Below are positions 40,589 to 51,633 of a stretch of DNA of 64,000 nt, piece after piece. A program made the translations under genes and the position numbers. This DNA is from Chelonoidis abingdonii. Lineage: Eukaryota > Chordata > Testudines > Testudinidae. Below the pieces are notes generated by a model. The model was not told where the DNA came from, made no database searches, and saw only the letters and a list, made by a program, of their open reading frames with translations. Numbering within the stretch: the first letter of the stretch is position 1; every line of letters begins with the position of its first letter. Location of the stretch: the NCBI RefSeq assembly GCF_003597395.2, contig NC_133790.1, forward strand, positions 26,390,017-26,454,016. Direction: 5' to 3'.

Positions 40589-41614
40589 CTTTAATAGTTT
40601 TCCTTTGTGAAATCACACCTAAGTCCCATGTGAGTAGCTGCATATGTTTCTCTGAAGATGGGCATCTCTCCCTGTACGAAAAATGGGGAAAGAAAGAGGA
40701 CAGGCTTAATATGGGAAAGGGGTAAGAGGCCTCTGCATGTGTTCCTTGAACTGCAGCCGTTCTGGAGAGATGGGAGCTAAGGTGGCTCAGAGAAGGGAGC
40801 TGAGTCCAGAGAGGAAGTTGTTTGAGATGAATATCAAACCTTGGGATTGTGAGTGGGAGTTTATTTTAAGGGAAGAACAGGATGTTGCCAGGAGGGAGGG
40901 AGGCTGGCCAGCATGATTTACTGGAAGAGGTCACTTGCAGGAAGTCAGTGGAGATATGGGACATTATAAAACAGAGGCCAAGATCCCCGGGTGAAGGCAA
41001 AGGCTTATGCTCCTGGAGGTTCTGGTTCCTCAGAACAGGGCCAAATAAGGAGCTAGGTGGTGTAATTTTAAGGCCATCTTTGGTGGTCCCATATGCTTGT
41101 ATTCTGGTCTGTGTGTCACTTTCCTTTCGTAAGAATTCCTCATTCTCTTGGTTCTGTTACATAGATTCACACCACAGGAAGACATACAAATTCTGCTGTG
41201 GATCAAACAGATTTTCAGGGCAGTAATTTGGTGATTATGCACAGAATGGGGCACTTGAACGCTATCGACAGCATAATTCTCCAGTGGTCCCGTTTCCCTT
41301 CTCCCATGATGGGAGATACTCCTGGAGAGGTACGAAATGAGAAGATGGACAATATAAGAGGAGTCAAGGTCATGGATAAACTTTCAGGCTATAAACTGGA
41401 TTTGAAAGTCCACATGGATATAAAGCTTTAACCAGCAATCAGCATAAAACCTACACTTCTCATGGAGGGGTAACGTAATGGTCCATACAGCTTGAGGAAG
41501 ACGCCACATTGCAGGTGCCTGTGTCCTTTGGATGCAGAAAGTGTATTGAACATTAGCCCCAGGAACTGCGTGTTTTGTTCACTTGTTCATTTCCTGTTCA
41601 TTTGTTTTACAGGC
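40589..41614. other. Low-copy DNA, nothing recognised
   Basis: No repeats or coding modules were recognised. Confidence 0.3.
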
Positions 41615-41785
41615 ACTGCAGTCAGAGTGGGGCCCGATTGCGCTAGGCATTGTGCAGACACATGGTAAGGGACAGCCCTACCACAAAGAACTTACCATGC
41701 GAATAGACAAGACAGAGGTAGAAGAGAGGAAGGATTATCATGCTCATTTTGCCGGTGGGGAACCGAGGCCTAGAGAGATGAATGA
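41615..41785 (-). mobile_element. MIR-related SINE, antisense
   Basis: GTGGGGCCCGATTGCGCTAG, GCATTGTGCAGACACATGGT, GACAGCCCTACCACAAAGAA and GGTGGGGAACCGAGGCCTAG follow the order of the copies at 22830-23065 and 32960-33185. Confidence 0.85.
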
Positions 41786-41789
41786 CCTG

Positions 41790-41858
41790 ATGCAAAGCCC
41801 TTTGCAGTCAATGAAAAGACTCCCATTGACTTCAGTAGGCTTTGGATCAGGTCCTAAA
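41790..41858. mobile_element. Palindromic MITE, CAAAGCCYATTGAAGTCAATGG class
   Basis: GCAAAGCCCTTTGCAGTCAA on the left pairs with the reverse complement of GTAGGCTTTGGATCAGGTCC on the right (AAAGCCTAC), around GACTCCCATTGACTTCAG. Short hairpin. Confidence 0.6.
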
Positions 41859-42319
41859 TGACTTGTGCAAAAACTCTGTGGCATGGCTGGGAACGAAGCC
41901 CATGTCTCCTTAATATTGGGCCAGTGCCTGAATCATTAGACCACCCTTCCCCTCTTTTCACTTCACTTCTTTACTCCTTTTCCCATTTACAGAGAGTCAG
42001 GGGTGCCCACAATTGTTCGCCACTTCTTCTGGTCCATGGCCTCTCCCTGTTCAATTACAGCTAATTCCAAACTGAACTGCACCCTGGATTTTTTTAACAC
42101 ATGCAGACTCTCCTCTTACTCCTTAGCTTAGGGAGTTGCTCTGGCTCTCCCTTCCCATAACAGATGAGAATAGACTGACAAAAGGAGAACATCTGAACTT
42201 TCAATATGAACTTTTAATTTAAAGTTCTCCACCCTGCAAGCCCCTCATCCCTATGTAATGCGGTATGTTCCCTCTTATGCTTTACACTTGGTATATGATT
42301 TATCACTTGCTATATCAGC

Positions 42320-42470
42320 AGTGTTCTGGGCAACATCCAGGGACCGGGCTTTCTCCCATCTGGTCCCAAGCTGGTGGGACACCTTTCCATATGCTCTTCA
42401 CACCTGTGGTTCTCTTAGCACTTTCAAGGTCAGACTTCCTTTCCTTTTGTCCTTTTGGATTCATCACTGT
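42320..42470 (+). pseudogene. L2-like LINE ORF C-terminal relic
   Basis: In one frame the sequence gives RDRAFSHLVPSWWDTFPY followed by SLSTFKVRLPFLL. This resembles the ending common to L2-type LINEs (RAFS.AAP.LWNSLP...SLS.FK.RLK). The match is short and diverged, and no RT motifs remain upstream. Confidence 0.5.
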
Positions 42471-43183
42471 GTGCGTTGCATTCAGCAGGGCTCCTTGATA
42501 CACAGGACGGATGCTTTATAAATCAGTCAGATGAATGGATTAAAAGCCTCGACAAGTGTGGAATGTGCTTGAGGGATATGTCTCAAATGGCAGAAGAAAC
42601 CCTTACAATTGGGCTGTCTCTGCCCTTGAGGAAGGAATCTCCAAATCCACAACACAAGGTGAATTCCCAGTGGCAGCATTTGAAACCCTTCCGATGTTCA
42701 TGGGACAGCCTGTTCAACCATGCCCATGGGTCTCTGCCTTGCTCTGGAAGGCCCACAATGTGGAGTGAATGGGCAAATCAGGCTTTCTGCCCATTCAGTC
42801 CTGGACTGTCTGATGCAAATCCCATTTGTGACTGTGGGTTCATGTTACGGGCAACTTTCCACTCGCAGGCCACAAACTCGTCATTTTAGATAGGTCACCA
42901 GATGACATTAATTTTTGGTCACTGTGGACATGACATGGGGGAAATAAAGAGGTGAAGAGCTCTGTGTACCATTATCAGTCTCCTGAGATGACCAGTCACC
43001 CCAACCCTGCTTTAAAAGAGCTCTTCTGATGGACTAGGCTGCCCCTGGATTCAATGATCTTTCGGGACTTCTTTTCTCGGTTGCCTGTGTTGATTTTATT
43101 CCATTTGGCATGGTGACTCTCTTTTTTTATCTTATCTGCCTTTTTCTCTTTTTCTTTGCTCTTCGTGCTGTTTGTTATTCCAG
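42471..43183. other. Low-copy DNA, nothing recognised
   Basis: A 144-codon frame (42455-42889) has no domain or splice context. The right part (43110-43183) is a strong pyrimidine tract preceding the exon-like module. Confidence 0.3.
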
Positions 43184-43315
43184 GGTAAACTTTCAGGCTG
43201 GCTGCATGTCCCTGAAGGCCAGTGCACCATGTGTTACCCCCAGCGACTGTTCAAATATTTGTGCCTCACCAACCTCTGTCTCACTGGATGTGAGCAGCAC
43301 CACAAGGAAGTGCAG
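43184..43315 (+). CDS. Orphan exon-like module, 132 bp (unknown protein)
   Basis: A long pyrimidine tract ending TTGTTATTCCAG precedes the block, and CAGGTGAGG follows, a near-ideal acceptor and donor. The length is exactly 44 codons, so the exon would be frame-neutral. Two frames are open: phase 0 reads GKLSGWLHVPEGQCTMCYPQ and on (cysteines 14, 17, 27, 32, 36); phase 1 reads VNFQAGCMSLKASAPCVTPS and on, also cysteine-rich. I recognise neither. Without neighbouring exons this may be a chance module, a dead exon or a single exon of a gene mostly outside the window. Confidence 0.25.
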
Positions 43316-43439
43316 GTGAGGGTGGGCTGGAGAAGCAGAGGGTGTGAAGTTAGCACACAGCCATTGCTGCAATTGGCTTGACGATCATAACAAGCAACAG
43401 CTTCACTGAAGGGATTGTGGGGCATGGGAAGAAATGGGA

Positions 43440-43900
43440 ATTCTCAATACTGAGCGGGGGAATGTGGGAGAGGTGCATGAAGGTGTATGTGTACAGGTGT
43501 GATTATGTGTTGGCAAGCTTATGCATATGTATTTGTGTGATTATGCACCTATAAGATGTATGTCAGGGTCAACATATGTGCATGTATGATTATGTATGCA
43601 TGCCTGTTTGTGTGCATGTGTGATCAACGTTGTTGGGTTTTTGTTTGTTTGTTTTTGCAGAGGAACAGCCCCAAACAACAAAATACCAGAAACTTCTAAC
43701 CATCCCCAAGGATGGTCCTCCAGTCCTAACACCATAGTACGCTCTAGCACCATTTTCAATTTAGTATGTATGTCTTATGTACATTTAAGTTTGGGTGTAC
43801 CCCATATGTGATTGTGTATGTATGTGATGCACATCGGCACGTCTGTATTATGGTGCATGTGCAGTCTATGGGATTGTGTGTGCATCTTAGACATTCCCTC
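43440..43900. repeat. Degenerate GTG/CATG-rich blocks
   Basis: 43480-43625 and 43760-43885 are dominated by GTGTG, CATG and TATG words, for example GGTGTATGTGTACAGGTGTG and GTGATTGTGTATGTATGTGA. About 120 bp of unrelated DNA lies between them. Confidence 0.5.
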
Positions 43901-45265
43901 TGAATTCTCTACATCAGGATCCTGGAACAGACCTAGCCCCTCCCCTAGGCTATGCCATGATGGAGCTAGGTCCATCCTGAAATCCTATGGCATTTCAGAA
44001 TGAGTAAGGTAAGGGCTCCCTGCTAGGCTTACCCCACTGGTTTGTCATTGGAGGCTTTGACTTTCCTCCCTGGTATAAGAGGACTGAGTTCATTATGTCT
44101 CTCTTTCCTGCTGCTCCTGGAAAGCCCTTGTGTTCTAGTGGTTGTTTCCTCCTTAGATTTTGTACATGGATACATGCTAGATCAGTAGGCTTAGTTGTTT
44201 ATCCCATTAAGGACACCTCCCCATAGTCTCACTTGTTGACTCCCTGCGGTGCATACCTCTCTCACCTTTGCTTAGCTTGTTTGTTCTGGAGTGACAGTTA
44301 CTTTTTTTTTTCCTGTTTGCTCACTGTAGCCTCTTCCCAGTTTGAAGTTTGCCGTTCCTTGGTTGCAGCGCCAATGACCCTTCCATGAGCCGCCGGCCCT
44401 TGCACCCCACAGTGGGCTTTTATCAGTCGGGCTGTTTCATTTGCATCTGATGCGTTTAGCCTGGAATGGGTCCCATCGCTCTGGCAAAGCTGATTGATGG
44501 TCTTATTGACAGTTGGGTTGACCCTTGTTCGAGGGGCTCACATGCTCTGTATTTCACAGGCAGGCGTTTGATGTGTATCAGAGAAGCGATCAGGTCATCA
44601 GACCAGCCAATTAAAACAATAAGTGGGGGGAGAGCAGAATTTTAACTCTTTACAACCCATCACAAATACCATTGCCGGTCATTGCAATTCTTCTGCTAGA
44701 CATGGGAGTGTGTGGTTGAAGGGAGATAAAAATGAAGTCCCATTTCTGTTGAGTATGTCTGGGGTCCTCTAGAAAAATTAAAGATATGGGGATCTGGAAG
44801 GAACCTCTTTTGGACCCCTTCATCTTTTGGGATGTAGATGCTCAGGAATAATTTCTGAGAAATTTGCTGGCATCTCTATCTTCTGGACATTATAGTAGAA
44901 AGGAGGCTGTGGATATATGTGTGTGTGTGTGTGTATACATGTATGTCACACTCAAAGACCTATTTAGGACCCTGCAGTCTTGCTTCATCCTCACTAACTA
45001 AGACTGTTGTTATCTGTGAGGTCTGAGGACTCCATCTTTCAAATGCCCATGAAGACCCATGTTAGTTGAGGGCCCTTGGCACCTTGCAGGAGGTACTCAG
45101 CACCTCATGGGCTTAGCAGCTAATTTAATAGTAGCCTCTGAATAATGGTGTTCGAAGACTACTCACTGTTCAAGAGATGGCAGAGCCTCATGTGCAGAAG
45201 TCCAACAGATGAATAGAACCATTGGAATTAGAGATCTGAAAAGGTCTATAGTCTATTAACTGATG
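43901..45265. other. Low-copy DNA; 44320-44600 candidate conserved noncoding; short (TG)n
   Basis: 44320-44600 is repeat-free and GC-balanced (CCATGAGCCGCCGGCCCTTG, TTTCATTTGCATCTGATGCG, AAAGCTGATTGATGGTC), suggestive of a regulatory element but untested. A (TG)9 tract lies near 44918-44936. Nothing else was recognised. Confidence 0.3.
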
Positions 45266-45495
45266 GGGCATTTCTACACAGCACACTAAGCCTGGGTCTC
45301 TGTGAGCCTTGTCTGCAGACTTTTTGAGTTTCTGAGCCTGCCTTTGACTGTCCACACTGCATTGGAAACCCTGGCTTCACAACCATACTGCTCTATACAT
45401 ACCCAAGTCAGAACTTCAGCTTCTGTGAACTGCATGCTATCATATCCCAGGGTTCCTAGCACCCTTGCCAGCTACACCTGCTCTGGGGCTTTTTT
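45266..45495. mobile_element. Probable MITE (GGGCATGTCTACACTGCAC class)
   Basis: GGGGCATTTCTACACAGCAC, CTAAGCCTGGGTCTCTGTG, GACTGTCCACACTGCATTGG and AACCCTGGC resemble a turtle repeat built on paired TCTACACTGCA motifs. Ends and target duplication are unclear. Confidence 0.45.
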
Positions 45496-45749
45496 CTTAG
45501 TGGGTCATGGAAGAACTTGTCTGTCCATCCCATGGGAGTTGACCGGAAGTGTTTTGGGTGGTTTTAGCCTGCGAACACATGAAGACCATGCTAATGCAGG
45601 ATTGTTCCTTAACACATTTGCTCCAGTGCTGTCTTACAAGATGCCACCGTCTTTCTTGTGGTGTAAGCAATAAGGTCAGGTTCTAGAATGAGACTGTCAA
45701 ACTTTGCATTTGCTTTGTCCTAAATCAGGCTTGAATACTAACTCTCCAG

Positions 45750-45968
45750 AAGTCAAATTCAAAAGTGATTAGCCACTGGAACAGCTTCCCAGGGGCTGCG
45801 GTGGATTCTCCATCACTAGCAATTTTTAAATCAAAGTTGGAGGTTTTACTAAAAGATATCTTCTGTTCCAAACAGAAAGCAATTCAGGAAAGTCCTATGG
45901 CCTGTTATATAGGAGGTCAGACTAGATTATCACAATGGTCCCTTCTGGTTTTATAATCTATGAATCTA
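45750..45968 (+). mobile_element. CR1 3' end with C-terminal coding remnant
   Basis: The 5' part encodes the CR1 C-terminal block WNSFPGAAVDSPSLAIFKSK. The 3' part has GGAGGTCAGACTAGATTATC, ACAATGGTCCCTTCTGG and the octamers AATCTATGAATCTATG. It abuts MIR sequence on the right. Confidence 0.93.
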
Positions 45969-46110
45969 TGGCCTTGGGCAAGTCATTTACTCTACTCTGT
46001 GCCTCAGTTTCTCTTCTGTAAAATGGGGATAATAATTCCCTTCCTCTTAGGGGTGTTCTGAGGATCATGAAGGGCTAACATGTTGGGGGCCATATAGGTA
46101 GATGAGACTA
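45969..46110 (+). mobile_element. MIR-type SINE, core and 3' part
   Basis: CCTTGGGCAAGTCATTTACT, CTGTGCCTCAGTTTCTCTTC and TGTAAAATGGGGATAATAAT are a clear MIR, followed by AGGGGTGTTCTGAGGATCAT. The 5' half was not found left of the CR1. Confidence 0.93.
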
Positions 46111-47976
46111 AGGGTAGAAAAATCTACCCCTAAAATGGTACAGTATTTTAACACGGGGCAAGTATATAATCTTAATAGATCTCCTTTCACTTGTTTATGT
46201 TCCCTCCAACTTTTTCTTTAATATCATAATCTCGCTAATGCAAAGACCCAGAATGCATTTTCTGGCTGGTGGGGAAACTGGTGGTGAAGTGTCATGAGAT
46301 TTATTTAATTGTCCAGCTATTTAAAAGGGGGGAAAGGTGAGATGGTCTGTTGAGTGAAAGCTTTTGTGCTTTCAAATGAGGTGTTGCTGAGATTGAGTGC
46401 TGATTAGAGTTAAAACAGCAATAATTTCCTCAAAAATGCATTGGAAGTAATAATGGCCTTGTTTGAATGCCCAAATAACTGTACCATTCTCATTGCCAAG
46501 AAACGCATCTGGACCACTGATGATGATAATAGCTATTTTTTCCCATTAAATACACTGCAGCTATAATATTCAGGGACAGAAACATCTTTATTAGACAGCA
46601 TGGAAAATGAATGCATTGTTCACAGATCAGCCTCAAGAACAATAGACCAAAGAGACTTCAGGGGGGTTTAACAATGCTGTGTGTATCGTATATGAAAATG
46701 ATTTCAACAGTTCTTTTGAAAATCCCAGAGTAAAGATTGGGAAGCCTCAAATGATCTACCCTATTGCTTGGTCTACCTGAGTGGTAAGTTCACTAATTTA
46801 TTCTTTAGTGACATACAAGGGCTAACTCTGATCAGGCTAGTGCAATAGAAATAGCAGCATGGGTGATGGGCCAGGCAATCCATCCCAAGGACAATCCCAC
46901 CGGAGACCCTAGATATGTTCTCAGAGCCCCTAGCCAGTGCTGCTCCGCATGCAGCCATGGGTACATGACTACTTTTAGCACACTAGCTCGATCGGTGCTA
47001 GCATGAAATTACACCTTGTCTCCAGTGCAGACATTCCCTAGGGCAGTAGCTTCACTCCTAGGATAACAGAGCGATGGTACAAGCCTAAGTTCTCGAGATC
47101 GGACACATCACATCACGCTTTACTTCAACGTCTGAGATATTGACGAAACTCCCCAAAAATCCTTGACAAAAAAAAATTAATTTCTTCAAAAATGTGCATG
47201 GGACATGGAACCAATCCTCTGACCAAGTGTAGTTCCATAGACTTGTTCATATCAAGCAGGGCAGAGCAGAGCTACTCTGTGCAAATTGGTCTCCAGTGGG
47301 AACTCAAGAGCTCACCTCAAGAACGTTGATAGGAACGTTTCCCTTGCCCTTCCTCATCCCTCACTTTTCTTGGCTTCATGTCAGTCACTACATTTAAGCC
47401 CAAACAGCTGCACTTTATGGTACCATTCTTCCATAGGAGCTATAACGATGTTTATCCTGAGCTGAGCATGGGAACATTACAGTTCTGGTTTCTCTGCACT
47501 GCCTTCTGCCTAGAAAATCTGTGGCATGAAGACTGAGAAGAGCCAGTCAGTCCCTTTGTCAACATGAAAGCAAGTGAGAGCAGCAACATTTGTACAGGAC
47601 TAAACCCCTTCTTCCCTCCCCCCTGCCCCCATTTGCCCCCCAGCAGGCCTAAGTGCCATTTAACATCCACCGTCCACTAGTCTCGACTGGACACCGATTG
47701 GTCTGTCAGGGGAAAGCCATCCATCTTGGTTGGAAAGTGATGTCACCCAGCAGGGGGGCACCTCTGTCCAGCCAAAGCTACAGGAGGACACTTACAGACT
47801 TGATGTATTTATCACTCTCTGGGTGGATAAACACCCACAGCGGAGACAATTGAGGAAGGGGAGGGGCGTGCTACTGTCCCTTTGGAATGGAGGATGGGGA
47901 TGAGGGCTGACTGAGGCAGCAAGCAGCTGGTGGCAATAAGGAGTGAGAGGAAGGAAGGGACAGAGGAAAGGGCGAC
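46111..47976. other. Low-copy DNA with a MITE relic near 46975
   Basis: 46975-47045 (CACACTAGCTCGATCGGTGC, ACCTTGTCTCCAGTGCAGAC) resembles part of a GTCTACAC-type MITE. The rest is AT-rich low-copy DNA without coding signals. Confidence 0.35.
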
Positions 47977-48533
47977 TGTGACAGGTTATCCACCCCACAC
48001 AAGGCCTGGAGGGGTTAAGGTGGCCTTGGAGGAGCCAGGCAGCAAGGACTAATTAGAGATGAGGCTCCGCTGGACAGGAACAGGAGAGGTCTGTATAAAG
48101 GCCAGACGCTCAGGGCAGCTGAGGGCTGCAGAGAGAGGCTACAGTCACTCTCAGGGCAAGTGAAGGCAAGGAAGGAAGTAGCCCAGGAATACAGCTGTAA
48201 TGTTTGGGACTGTACTGCTTCTTGTAGGGTCCCTGGGCTGGAACCCAGTGTAGAGGGCAGGCCTGAGTTTCCCTTCCAGCCACCGGGGAAGTGGAACCGT
48301 TAAGGGGCAGTGAATGGGAAGACTGCCTGGGACAGTGGGAGATTTTGCTACCCCAGAAAGGGTGGACTATGGTGACCTGGCCAGATGGCCAAGCCACAAA
48401 GCGAGAGCAATTGCGTCCCGAGAGAGCAAGACGCAGAGAAAGTGACAGCTTGCCACTGCAGGAAGTGGCAGAACTAAACCCCCAATGTGGCCAGAAGGAA
48501 GCACTCCAGCGGTGAGTAGAGCACCCTGTGACA
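47977..48533. mobile_element. LTR-like repeat, 557 bp, with TATA-like motif
   Basis: It begins TGTGACAGGTTATCC and ends CACCCTGTGACA; the ends form inverted repeats (TGTGACAGG versus TGTCACAGG). The flanks GCGAC (47972-47976) and GGGAC (48534-48538) make a 5-bp duplication with one mismatch. CTGTATAAAGGCC near 48092 is TATA-like, followed by a GAGGGCTGCAGAGAGAGG leader-like stretch. No polyadenylation signal was seen, so it may be another type of retroelement. No protein is encoded. Confidence 0.5.
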
Positions 48534-48602
48534 GGGACACAGTGGAGGAAGAGAATAATGTAAATGGCCATTCCTGGTGCCCAAGGGAGTTTAGAGCTTA
48601 AC

Positions 48603-48662
48603 TTGTGTCTTTAAGTGCTTGGGAGTCAAGAATTGTGTCTTTAAGTGCTTGGGAATCAAGAA
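48603..48662. repeat. 30-bp tandem duplication
   Basis: TTGTGTCTTTAAGTGCTTGG plus 10 bp is repeated once, with a single difference (GGAGTC versus GGAATC). Confidence 0.97.
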
Positions 48663-49051
48663 TGCTGGGGACTAAAAAATAACAAAAGCAAATGCAAACA
48701 GCAGGTGAAGAGAGAGAGAGAACGGAGGGAAATGTCCTGCTACAGCCAGAGCAAGCAGATATCACCCCTGCCATGTGATTACAGTGGGGGTTGGAGGCTC
48801 TTGGCATGATGAAATGGCCTATTGTCATGTTCAAGGAAGAAACAGAAGGGAAGCCCAGAAAGAGGAGAGAACACTACCAGTTACTAGTGAGCTCATCTCG
48901 TTCCTTTAGTAGGTGACTGGAAGAGATCCTAACTGCTCTGCATCCCAATGTATTCCTTAGCAAGGGATCACTTTTTGTCTCTCTTGTCCTATGTCTGTGA
49001 GTGTGTTTCACTGGGGGACCCCACGTGATGATCACTCCATTTCACAAGTGT
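48663..49051. other. Low-copy DNA, nothing recognised
   Basis: A GA-rich run lies at 48709-48723. No gene or repeat boundary was seen. Confidence 0.3.
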
Positions 49052-49165
49052 CCATAGGTGCTGGGGATGTAACCGCATCCTGCTTTCCATCATATACAGG
49101 GTTTTGTTTAATGGCTTTCAGTACGCGCCCCCACCTCTTCCACACACACACTATACAAATTGTGC
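49052..49165. mobile_element. MITE (CATAGGTGCTGGAAC...TGTGCCAGCA class)
   Basis: The left end CATAGGTGCTGGGGATGTAA and the right end TACAAATTGTGCCAGCA, reverse complement TGCTGGCACAATTTGTA, form inverted ends. CATATACAGGGTTTTGTTTA is internal. A second copy lies at 61745-61870. Confidence 0.65.
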
Positions 49166-49348
49166 CAGCAAGTATTCAAGTGTCTCTTCTGCAGCTGTCA
49201 TTAAGGACCCAGTTAAGGTTAATTGTGTCTGTTAGACACAGGACCACACTGGGGAAAATGGCCACTACCACACAACGCGAGAGGGTGCAGTGTGATCTGC
49301 TCTCTGCACTGCTCCTTTGGCAGGTCTGAAGGAGGAAGGTCTACAGGT

Positions 49349-50030
49349 TCATAGATTATTCATAGACATTCAGGCTGAGAGAGTCACTACAATCACCTAG
49401 TCTGGCCTGCTGAATAGCAGAGACCACAACATTTTCATCCAATGATTCTTACATCAAGCTCAATAACTGTGGTTGAATGGCAGCAGATCTTTTAGGAAGA
49501 TATCCAATCTTGACTGAAGTCTTTAAGTGATGGCCAGTCCACCACATCCCTCAGTGAGTTGTTCCAGTGGTTAAGTACCCTCACTTTTAAAAAAGATACA
49601 CCCTTATTTTCACTTTGAGATTGGCTTCAACTTTCAGTCTTTGGATCTTGTTATGCTTTTGTCTGCTAAACTGAGAGCCGTCTAAAATCAGAGCTCTTCT
49701 CCATATGCATGAACTTAGGCACCATGATAGTCTCCCCTTTCCCTCCTCTTCAATAAGATGAATAGATTGACACCCTTAAATCTGAATAGATTTACACCCT
49801 TAAATCTGCTATAGTACGGCATGTTTTCCAAAACTCAGATCGGTCTTTTACCTCTTCTGTAACCCTCTCCAGCATGGTCCTCTAGTAGTGGTCTCAACAG
49901 TGCAATAAACAGAGATAAAACTCAAGTTCAGTTTATCAGCAATGCCCCATGAGTCCTTTTCAAAGACCTCCATCCTGTAAATGCAGCTTACAGTCTTTGT
50001 TTCTAGATGCACCATCTTGTACTTGTAGGG
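49349..50030 (-). mobile_element. CR1 LINE fragment, 3' end and adjoining coding region
   Basis: Antisense CR1: TCATAGATTATTCATAGACA, CACCTAGTCTGGCCTGCTGA, CCACATCCCTCAGTGAGTTG, GAGCTCTTCTCCATATGC and CCTCTTCTGTAACCCTCTCC, continuing to CAAAGACCTCCATCCTGTAA. It is diverged. A 24-bp segment (AATAGATTGACACCCTTAAA...) is tandemly duplicated at 49757-49808. Confidence 0.8.
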
Positions 50031-51542
50031 TTGCTTTGGGGGTGGGGCCGGGAGGGTGGGAAATACTTCTGATTTACCAAAGTTAGGAAACTTTGTTGTA
50101 CTGAGCACACTCAGTGTGGTTTTACTAAGCCAGGGTATGCACAGCTAAAGGCTGGTTATGTCCCCATTGTAGTCAGTAGCAAACTAGTTCTTGTTGGACC
50201 TTTGAAGATGAACACCATAGGCCAAAAGCTGCTCTCATTGACATCATTGTAAATCTTGAGTAATTCCATTAGAGTCAAAGTGATGACCTGTTTTATAATT
50301 GTGATCTCCTTTTACATTCATATTATAACTGACCTACAGAGCACTTATCTATATGAATATGCATGTCTTTATGTATGTATGTATGAAATACAATTTTCTG
50401 TTATATTTGCACATAGTAAGTAAGCTGATGAAAAAGGCCCAATAACAATAGAATTATTATTATTATATAGTGATATTCTGTCTGCAGGTGTTAATCGAAG
50501 AAATTAGCCAAACCTTCCCTTTTTCTAGCTCCTCTTCCCTCAACCAAGAAGGGTTTGCTATTGCAGTTCTGGAATCACCGCAGAATGCAGCCCAGTGTTT
50601 TCAGTGTAGTTTTCAAGAGGGAAGCCAAAATGTACCCAGCTAAGGGCTGTTGAGTGTATATTTGTTTGCCAAGGGGCATCACCTCCCTCCTTGATTATGT
50701 CTGAGGCACATTGCATGGCAGAATTGGGAAACTTGCCCCACCCTCCTCTTCAAACTGCTGTGTCGATAAATAAATCTTCATTCCCCAAAGCTATCAGCCC
50801 GGTACTTTTCACCAGCATTAAACTGTATAAGAAATTTAAGAGAAGAATATATTCCCAGCTAGCGCCAGTTTCCCACACAGAGCTCTGAGACAAGGGCCCT
50901 ATCCTGCTTCCTGAGGTGGATAATTCTCCTTCTGATTTCACTGTGTGCTAGGATGCAGTTCCTCATGTCCCCCTTCCCCCACCTCCCTCACACCACGGTG
51001 TCCTTGGCAGCTGCTGCTTTCTCTGTTTAATAGGTTGTCCATCCCTGCCCTTGTGTGACTGTGTGTGGAGTGAATGCAGGTCCTTCCATCCTTTTCCTGT
51101 TGTATTTCATGGTTCTCGATGGCAGCTCGGCTGAGGAACTACAGATTTCATATCCTCTCGGACTGGAGGAAAATGGCAAGTGAAAGATTTAGTATCCCAC
51201 AGGGCTGGGATAGGAAGCTGGACTGGGGAGGAGATGGGGGAGGAAGAGGGAGGCTGCTTAGAGCTACAGGAGTTTTACAAGATCTGTACAAGTCAAGGCT
51301 TCTGGGAGTTGGAAAATGGTGAATTACACAAGCTGAATTCTAAGTGCAACTCCGAGCGGGATCCTTCCTCCTCAATTTCCCAGCTGATGCGGGATCTGAG
51401 CATCAGAGATGGCAGCTCCCATTTGACTTAGTGGTGGATTGCAACGATTCACATGACAAAGCACTTCCTGATGGAAAATAAAATTCCTCAATCAAATCAG
51501 CATCTTGGAAGTCGCTGCCTTGCAGGGGCCATTTTGCTCATA
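50031..51542. other. Low-copy DNA, nothing firm recognised
   Basis: Short (TATG) and (ATT) runs occur near 50370-50385 and 50452-50466. 50220-50285 resembles half of a palindromic MITE (TGACATCATTGTAAATCTTG). No gene was recognised. Confidence 0.3.
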
Positions 51543-51633
51543 AGCCAAGGCCGTGCTCCCACTGGAAGCAATGGCCAACTTCTCTTCTTGGGCATTCAGT
51601 GGGAGCAAGACTAGACTCTTAGTCCTGATAGGC
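51543..51633. mobile_element. Palindromic MITE, AAGGCCNTGCTCCCAYTG class
   Basis: CCAAGGCCGTGCTCCCACTG on the left pairs with the reverse complement of CAGTGGGAGCAAGACTAGAC on the right. It is a clear hairpin of about 90 bp. Confidence 0.75.

Noticed and set aside
42455..42889. 144-codon open frame
   Set aside because: No domain, no splice sites and overlap with an L2-like relic at its left edge.
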